From Candidatus Saliniplasma halalkaliphilum (GTDB lineage Archaea > Thermoplasmatota > Thermoplasmata > Halarchaeoplasmatales > Halarchaeoplasmataceae), in the NCBI GenBank assembly GCA_019594235.1, contig JAFDTG010000004.1, positions 1 to 30,897 on the forward strand: 30,897 nt of DNA, in the 5' to 3' direction. Below are positions 26,538-30,897 of the stretch, in pieces. Position numbers and translations under genes: made by a program. How positions within the stretch are numbered: position 1 is the first letter of the stretch; every line of letters starts with the position of its first letter. Below the pieces are notes generated by a model, which saw only the letters and a list, made by a program, of their open reading frames with translations, did no database searches and was not told the origin of the DNA.

Positions 26538-26642
26538 TGCGGTAAAATTATTGATATCTATGAATTAGTTTTAAATAGTTATGCTTATTTAAACGAAAAT
26601 ATACCATATCACCCGTCTATTATAGATCATATTTAAATATTA

Positions 26643-26664
26643 AGAAAAATAAAAAAAGAAAAAT
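26643..26664 (-). terminator. T-rich terminator of radA
   Basis: Downstream of the radA stop, the minus strand reads three T-runs of five to seven bases within about 22 bases. The rest of this 275-base gap holds the small RNA described above and A/T-rich sequence with no further gene seen. Confidence 0.55.
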
Positions 26665-26701
26665 AGGGGTCCAGATACTTTTATTGAATCAAATATTATG
26701 G

Positions 26702-27655
26702 TTAACCCAAGACTCCTCCTTCTTCTAATCGTATGACGGCCTCTCCTTCAGGCATGTTGGGTGAATCGACCAGTCTTGCGATCCTCTTATTGCCCTTTGA
26801 TTTTCTCAGATAGATCCTAAAAGTAGCAGTATGCCCAAGTATGTTTCCACCTATCGGTTTTGTCGGATCGCCAAAAAATTGGTCTGGGTTTGATGTGACC
26901 TGATTAGTAACTATTATCGCTGCATTGTGCCTATCCGCAAATTTGAGTAACTTGTGTAGATGTTTATTCAATGTCTGCTGCCTCTCAGCTAGTGCCCCTC
27001 TACCTACGTATTCAGCCCTGAAATGAGAAGTTAAAGAATCAACTATCAAGAGCTTGATAGGGCTATCTTCACCCATCTCTAAGGCCTTATCAGCTAAAAG
27101 CATTTGATGATGAGTATTGAAAGCTCTAGCGATGTGAATTTTAGGTAATACCTCTTGAGGATCTATATCATGATATTCCGCGATCTGAATTATCCTCTCA
27201 GGTCTAAAACTGTTCTCAGTATCGATTATCACCACTTCACCTCCTAAACCACCTTCATCAAGGGGTTGAGTGGCATTTACAGATAAATGGTGAGCTAACT
27301 GAGTCTTACCGGATCCAAATTCACCATAAAATTCCGTGATGGAACGGGTCTCGATCCCTCCACCTAAAAGGTCATCGAAGGATTCTGCTCCAGTCGATAG
27401 TTTTCCAATTTCTTTTCTTTTCTGTAATACTTGGTCGCCTGTTTCGAACCCACCGATATCTGCAGCCTTTTTAGCAGCGTTAATGATCTTCCCAGCCGTT
27501 GCCTCGCCTATCTCTGCTACGTCGGCGAGTACACGTGGGGATTCTACCGCTATGGCCATCAGGTCTTTATAACCTGCATCCATGAGCTTTTCTGCAGTTG
27601 CGGGTCCTACTCCTGGCAACTCTTTTATTTCTTCTTCGCTCATTTTATCGACCAT
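26702..27655 (-). CDS. radA: DNA repair and recombination protein RadA
   Basis: RadA is the archaeal Rad51/RecA recombinase, forming filaments on single-stranded DNA for strand exchange. The 317 residues begin with helix-hairpin-helix DNA-binding repeats (ELPGVGPATAEKLMDAGY). The linker holds the polymerisation motif (GGFETGD, 68-74), which inserts its Phe into the next subunit. Walker A is GEFGSGKT (111-118) and Walker B is LLIVDSLTSHF. The NAAIIVTNQV and GGNILGHTATFRIYLRK segments are also typical of RadA. The start is the ATG at 27655; a second ATG four codons on is possible. A TATA-like GTTAATAACA lies about 20-25 bases upstream. A T-rich terminator follows the stop. Confidence 0.97.
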   Translation of the reverse strand: MVDKMSEEEIKELPGVGPATAEKLMDAGYKDLMAIAVESPRVLADVAEIGEATAGKIINAAKKAADIGGFETGDQVLQKRKEIGKLSTGAESFDDLLGGGIETRSITEFYGEFGSGKTQLAHHLSVNATQPLDEGGLGGEVVIIDTENSFRPERIIQIAEYHDIDPQEVLPKIHIARAFNTHHQMLLADKALEMGEDSPIKLLIVDSLTSHFRAEYVGRGALAERQQTLNKHLHKLLKFADRHNAAIIVTNQVTSNPDQFFGDPTKPIGGNILGHTATFRIYLRKSKGNKRIARLVDSPNMPEGEAVIRLEEGGVLG

Positions 27656-27727
27656 GCTTAGAGGCTTTTATGTTATTAACCTTTCTTCCGGAGGTAGGTG
27701 AAAGTGAATCAAATTGATTTGGAAAAT

Positions 27728-28138
27728 TCATACATCAAAAATCACTTTGACTTCGCCTACTGGGTCAGCCAAAATAGCATGGTATGATACCGCTTTTATT
27801 TCGGTGAAGAACTTATGCTTATCCATGTCGATCTTTTCCCCTTTTACCGTGGCATGCAGTTTTTTTATTTCGTTGGAGTTCAAATTCACATCAAAATCAG
27901 AGAATAAAACATCTTCGACTTCATGAAGATATATCAACTCTGACAAAAAATCCACAAGTAGTTCATCCCACTCCTTGCTTTCCAGTTCTATCTTGAATAT
28001 TTCAGTCTTATTCACTCTTTCAATATCCGTCATTATACTTGACATCCCTTTGGCCGCTTCCTGAAAAGCTTCACTCAGATCTTCACCGGTTGCGTGTATC
28101 CCTATATCTGCAGTGTGTTCGATGATATCATAGGTCAT
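27728..28138 (-). CDS. Archease
   Basis: Archease speeds up and widens the substrate range of the RNA ligase RtcB in tRNA splicing and RNA repair. The 136-residue length, the opening YDIIEHTADIGIHATGEDLSEAF, the middle LVDFLSELIYLHEVEDVLFS and the closing VSYHAILADPVGEVKVIFDV all match the family, including the acidic metal-binding residues (Asp in HTADIG and the C-terminal Asp). It lies 12 bases after the DUF296 gene on the same strand. rtcB itself is not in the window. Confidence 0.96.
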   Translation of the reverse strand: MTYDIIEHTADIGIHATGEDLSEAFQEAAKGMSSIMTDIERVNKTEIFKIELESKEWDELLVDFLSELIYLHEVEDVLFSDFDVNLNSNEIKKLHATVKGEKIDMDKHKFFTEIKAVSYHAILADPVGEVKVIFDV

Positions 28139-28150
28139 TTTGATCAGCCT

Positions 28151-28570
28151 TTACTTGAATGCTAGCAGTGGCATATCTCGAACTTCATCGAGTTCTTTGA
28201 TCATCTCAACCTCTTTGAATACCAGCATAGTTATTTCGTTAACGTTGAAAACCCGTCCCCCTTTCAGATGTCCACCCTTCACATCGTGATCCGGACCTGA
28301 AACTTCAGCATGGACATGTATGGATCCATCGGTGGTAAAACTCCCACTTAAAGACAGCAACTCCATAGGTTCTGTATATTCCTTCCACTCGTATTCTCCG
28401 GTTTTACTGTTATAATAACCCAGTTTAAAATCAGAGATCATACCGATTCCAGAAATGATCATGGCACTTCGTTCCTCTATCCTTTCCATTATCTCCCTCA
28501 ATGAATCGAATATATCTGTACCATCATCCAGTTTAGCAACCAGTATGTTACCTTCTTTATCGAACTGCAT
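28151..28570 (-). CDS. PPC/DUF296 domain protein
   Basis: The 139-residue protein is a single PPC (plants and prokaryotes conserved) domain, previously DUF296. Its signature histidine block is visible as IHVHAEVSGPDHDVKGGHLKGGRV, along with the IISGIGMISDFKLGYYN segment. In plants the domain sits in AT-hook DNA-binding proteins. In prokaryotes it is a stand-alone trimer of unclear role. I chose the ATG at 28570 over the TTG at 28579, three codons upstream, because neither has a clear ribosome site and ATG is commoner. The gene lies between archease (12 bases) and the metallo-beta-lactamase gene (43 bases), probably one transcript. Confidence 0.85.
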   Translation of the reverse strand: MQFDKEGNILVAKLDDGTDIFDSLREIMERIEERSAMIISGIGMISDFKLGYYNSKTGEYEWKEYTEPMELLSLSGSFTTDGSIHVHAEVSGPDHDVKGGHLKGGRVFNVNEITMLVFKEVEMIKELDEVRDMPLLAFK

Positions 28571-28613
28571 ATTTATCAAATATGTAATAACGTCTAGGGG
28601 TTAATAATAGTAG

Positions 28614-29579
28614 TCATTTCTTTAAAGATTCGGCATCGATACCTAACTCTTTTTCGACAACCTCTGCGAACTCTTTATCACTGCCGTGGACCGTTAAAAC
28701 TTTAGAAGGATCGCAACCTTCGACAAATTTCAAGAGTTCATCGAATCCAGCGTGATCGGAAAATGGGAACTGTGCATCGATATCCATGGAGTTGAAATAT
28801 GGGAAAAAGGCACACCAGCCGGAAAGATAAGCGGAGGAACCGTTCTTTTTCCTAGCTATACGGGCTATATCGCCAATAGGTCTCTTTATCTCGCCCGGTG
28901 GTACTACTGCGGTAAAATTGCCTTCGAAACCATCGGGTAACTGGTATTCCAAACCCTGGTCATACTTGTTATAAACATCACACAGTTCCGCTATATCTTC
29001 TGTTACATATGGAACTTCACCCAGTTCATTCAGCAGTGCTATGACCTCTTGCGCTTTACCGAATTTATAAGCACCGAACACCACTGGACCTTCATCTAAT
29101 TGCTGCCTAGTCCATGCGATGAAATCCTCTGTGACTCCATCTTTGTTAGGTAAGCTATAACTGGGCTTTCCGTAAGTGGATTCGATAATCAAGGTTTCAC
29201 AATCATAGGGTGCAGCCCTTTTACAGGTTTTTCCTCCATAGGGATTGAAATCACCGGTGTACAAAACATCCTCCACTTTAACCATTGACGAACCAAAAAC
29301 ATGGCCTGCTGGATATAATGTGACTTGGAATCCACCTATTTCAGTTGGAGTTCCATAATGCATCGCTTTGCCTCTCTTCTCGCCTTTTCTCACTTCTAAA
29401 ATATCCAAGGTTGGGATGGTCATATACGCATCTTTAACCAAATGATCTAAATGGCCGTGTGTAACCACTCCAATTTCACTTTGCCTAGTCGGGTCCAATA
29501 TTATCTTCTTCTTTCCATCCTCTATACATATTCCACTTTCGTACTTGATTTCCATATCCATCCTTCCAATATCGATCAT
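28614..29579 (-). CDS. Beta-CASP-like metallo-beta-lactamase, predicted RNA-processing nuclease
   Basis: This 321-residue enzyme has a complete metallo-beta-lactamase site: HGHLDH (41-46), GHVFG (His93) and YTGDFN (Asp110). The later metal ligands include SDHAGF (His276) and VHGS (His298). IIESTYG and SDHAGF resemble the A and B motifs of beta-CASP nucleases, and the type is annotated in archaea as a putative mRNA 3'-end-processing factor, exonuclease-like. It lacks the KH domains of archaeal aCPSF1, so it is the shorter type. Substrate and direction of cutting are unknown. Its ATG overlaps the stop of the zinc-ribbon gene (ATGA), so the two are translationally coupled and may act together. 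Confidence 0.85.
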   Translation of the reverse strand: MIDIGRMDMEIKYESGICIEDGKKKIILDPTRQSEIGVVTHGHLDHLVKDAYMTIPTLDILEVRKGEKRGKAMHYGTPTEIGGFQVTLYPAGHVFGSSMVKVEDVLYTGDFNPYGGKTCKRAAPYDCETLIIESTYGKPSYSLPNKDGVTEDFIAWTRQQLDEGPVVFGAYKFGKAQEVIALLNELGEVPYVTEDIAELCDVYNKYDQGLEYQLPDGFEGNFTAVVPPGEIKRPIGDIARIARKKNGSSAYLSGWCAFFPYFNSMDIDAQFPFSDHAGFDELLKFVEGCDPSKVLTVHGSDKEFAEVVEKELGIDAESLKK

Positions 29580-29971
29580 TTATCGTATTCAAATCTATAA
29601 CGTGTTGGAACTCTTTTCTTCATAGTAGTCCAATAAGGACACTCAGTGCACTGATAACCGAGTGTAACAGTTCCTCCGTATATCGTTTCATTCTTCGTCA
29701 TATTAAGTTTGCCATCGCAAACCGGACATCTACCTTTGAACTCACCTTTTTTATCTGCTCTTCGGGCTTCAATTTTTGTATTTATGAAAGAAGACCTCAC
29801 AGCTATTTTCCGGATCCTTGGTCCACTAACGGTATAATCTGGACTCTTGATCCGCAGTTCTTTTATAACCAAACGCCTCAGCTTGTTTAGAGAATTGATG
29901 CCCTTTGTCCGTTTCATTACGTTCTCTAGTGCATCCCTTATCTCATCGTCGTCCGGTATGGAATAGGGCAT
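29576..29971 (-). CDS. Small zinc-ribbon protein, unknown function
   Basis: This 131-residue basic protein has an N-terminal helical half (to about residue 75), probably a helix-turn-helix-like fold with KLRRLVIKELRIKSPDYTVSGPRIRKIAV, and a C-terminal zinc ribbon. The ribbon has GRCPVCDGK (Cys81, 84) and YQCTECPYW (Cys107, 110). I recognise no family. The zinc ribbon plus basic N-terminus would suit binding to nucleic acid. Start: the ATG at 29971 has a TATA-like AAATTTAAAGTAAC about 28 bases upstream; the TTG one codon before it is less likely. It overlaps the metallo-beta-lactamase start by four bases. Confidence 0.75.
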   Translation of the reverse strand: MPYSIPDDDEIRDALENVMKRTKGINSLNKLRRLVIKELRIKSPDYTVSGPRIRKIAVRSSFINTKIEARRADKKGEFKGRCPVCDGKLNMTKNETIYGGTVTLGYQCTECPYWTTMKKRVPTRYRFEYDK

Positions 29972-30010
29972 CAAAGGGGTATAGAAGGAAAGTTACTTTA
30001 AATTTACTTA

Positions 30011-30418
30011 TCATTTGTTCCTTTTGTACATCTTTACAACACTTTCGACGGCATCTTTTGCCCTCTCTATCCGTTCTTCCGCCTGTAAGCGGCTCATTCC
30101 TGGTCCAGTTATACCTAGACTGACCGGTTTCTCGTATTTCAATGATAGGTCCGTTATCTTTCTAGCAGCATGGGACATTACAGTTTCATCGTGTTTGGTC
30201 TCTCCTTTTATAACCGTTCCAAGGGTCACTACGCCGTCGACTTCGTCTTTTTTCAGCAGATCATTGATAGCCAAAGGCATATCGAAAACTCCCGGTACGT
30301 GAACTATCTCTGAAACCTCGACTCCCAGGAACTTACAATGTTCCTTCGCCCTTTCCAGCATCATGCTGGTGATATCATAATTAAATTCCGATACTACGAT
30401 TCCTATATTCATATCCAT
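30011..30418 (-). CDS. ribH: 6,7-dimethyl-8-ribityllumazine synthase
   Basis: RibH condenses ribitylaminopyrimidinedione with dihydroxybutanone phosphate to make the riboflavin precursor lumazine. The 135 residues show family segments: GIVVSEFNYDITSMMLERA, VPGVFDMPLAI, VTLGTVIKGETKHDE with the catalytic His, and SLGITGPG. GGAGAG in the end of ribC, about nine bases before the ATG, gives a Shine-Dalgarno site, so the gene is translated from a ribC-ribH transcript. The archaeal-type shorter protein lacks the long N-terminus of bacterial forms. The lumazine product is the direct substrate of the neighbouring RibC. Confidence 0.95.
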   Translation of the reverse strand: MDMNIGIVVSEFNYDITSMMLERAKEHCKFLGVEVSEIVHVPGVFDMPLAINDLLKKDEVDGVVTLGTVIKGETKHDETVMSHAARKITDLSLKYEKPVSLGITGPGMSRLQAEERIERAKDAVESVVKMYKRNK

Positions 30419-30422
30419 TTTA

Positions 30423-30887
30423 TCATCTCTCCAAAGGTCCTACATCTGGGTAACCTTCTCTTTCACCCATTCCTGCCATCTCATGCAGGCGCTCGGGTCT
30501 GAAAAGAAGGTCGTAAGCATTCAAGGCGTGTTCCCTGGTCCTTTTATCCGCCAGGTCGGCTAATTCATTTTCACTGTCCGCCTCGTCCTCATGGACGAAA
30601 ACTTCTAATATGTGAGTATCATGTTTTATCTCTACATCTAATATAGCACGGGAAGCTTGATCTGCACATTGTTTATCGATGGGTTCTGGACCCGGCATAC
30701 CCAGTGCCAGTACTATATCACAGTCAGATCTTATAAGTTTTTGACAAGCTATAGCCAGGTCTTTGATGCCGGGAACTGTGTACCGTTCGATGGTGAAGCC
30801 AGTTCCTGTTTTCTGGAGTTCATCTTCAGCACTGCTGAACATATCGTATCTAGCAAAGGTGGTATCTGCTATACCTATCTTTTTCAT
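30423..30887 (-). CDS. ribC: Archaeal riboflavin synthase (RibC)
   Basis: The archaeal riboflavin synthase dismutates two lumazine molecules into riboflavin and the pyrimidinedione. It is unrelated to the bacterial enzyme and is instead a paralogue of lumazine synthase. The 154-residue protein opens with KIGIADTTFARYDM and includes YTVPGIKDLAIACQKLI, VLALGMPGPEPIDKQCADQAS and ILEVFVHEDEA, all family signatures. GGAAGGATC just before the ATG may be its ribosome site. It precedes ribH by four bases, so the last two steps of riboflavin synthesis are encoded together. The window ends ten bases upstream of the start. Confidence 0.95.
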   Translation of the reverse strand: MKKIGIADTTFARYDMFSSAEDELQKTGTGFTIERYTVPGIKDLAIACQKLIRSDCDIVLALGMPGPEPIDKQCADQASRAILDVEIKHDTHILEVFVHEDEADSENELADLADKRTREHALNAYDLLFRPERLHEMAGMGEREGYPDVGPLER

Positions 30888-30897
30888 GATCCTTCCA

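Overview
This is an archaeal chromosome segment of moderate-to-low GC. The archaeal markers are a 16S rRNA with the archaeal 5' and 3' ends, RadA, RFC large subunit, RNA polymerase subunit L, TYW1/Taw1, archaeal riboflavin synthase, archease, TruD and RNase HII. The 16S gene stands alone: no tRNA-Ala, 23S or 5S follows it, and it meets a convergent protein gene about 90 bases downstream. Unlinked rRNA genes, the 16S sequence style and the gene set suggest Thermoplasmatota or a relative; that placement is an inference. Most genes have an A/T-rich TATA box about 25-28 bases before the chosen start codon, so leaderless mRNAs look common. Genes inside operons use GGAGG-like Shine-Dalgarno sites.

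Layout. 1-3.2 kb: the tail of a small hydrophobic ORF coupled to a sodium:solute symporter, a convergent BtpA-family gene, and a divergent membrane-anchored protein of unknown function. 3.2-9.1 kb: a 1975-residue surface protein with an N-terminal membrane anchor, two PKD-like domains and four Big_5/Ig-like domains. 9.2-11.4 kb: a C/D box guide RNA gene (not an ORF), a 66-residue two-helix membrane protein, then the 16S gene with its promoter, leader hairpin, processing stem and T-rich terminator. 11.4-13.8 kb: an rfcL-taw1 pair. 13.9-19.1 kb: a small OB-like membrane protein, ilvE, a HemK/Mtq2-like methyltransferase, and a 1039-residue zinc-ribbon/coiled-coil protein. 19.2-22.1 kb: thiC, rpoL and truD. 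22.1-26.4 kb: an SCP2-domain protein, rnhB, an orphan hypF and a DUF389 membrane protein. 26.4-26.7 kb: a probable structured small RNA with its own promoter and terminator. 26.7-30.9 kb: radA, then a run on the minus strand of archease, a PPC/DUF296 protein, a beta-CASP-like metallo-beta-lactamase, a zinc-ribbon protein, ribH and ribC.

Functionally most of the window is information processing (replication and repair, transcription, rRNA and tRNA modification, RNA processing) plus cofactor synthesis (thiamine, riboflavin). The least explained parts are the two small RNAs, the giant surface protein with its convergent membrane-anchored neighbour, and the large zinc-ribbon/coiled-coil protein. 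I see no CRISPR array, insertion sequence or prophage.
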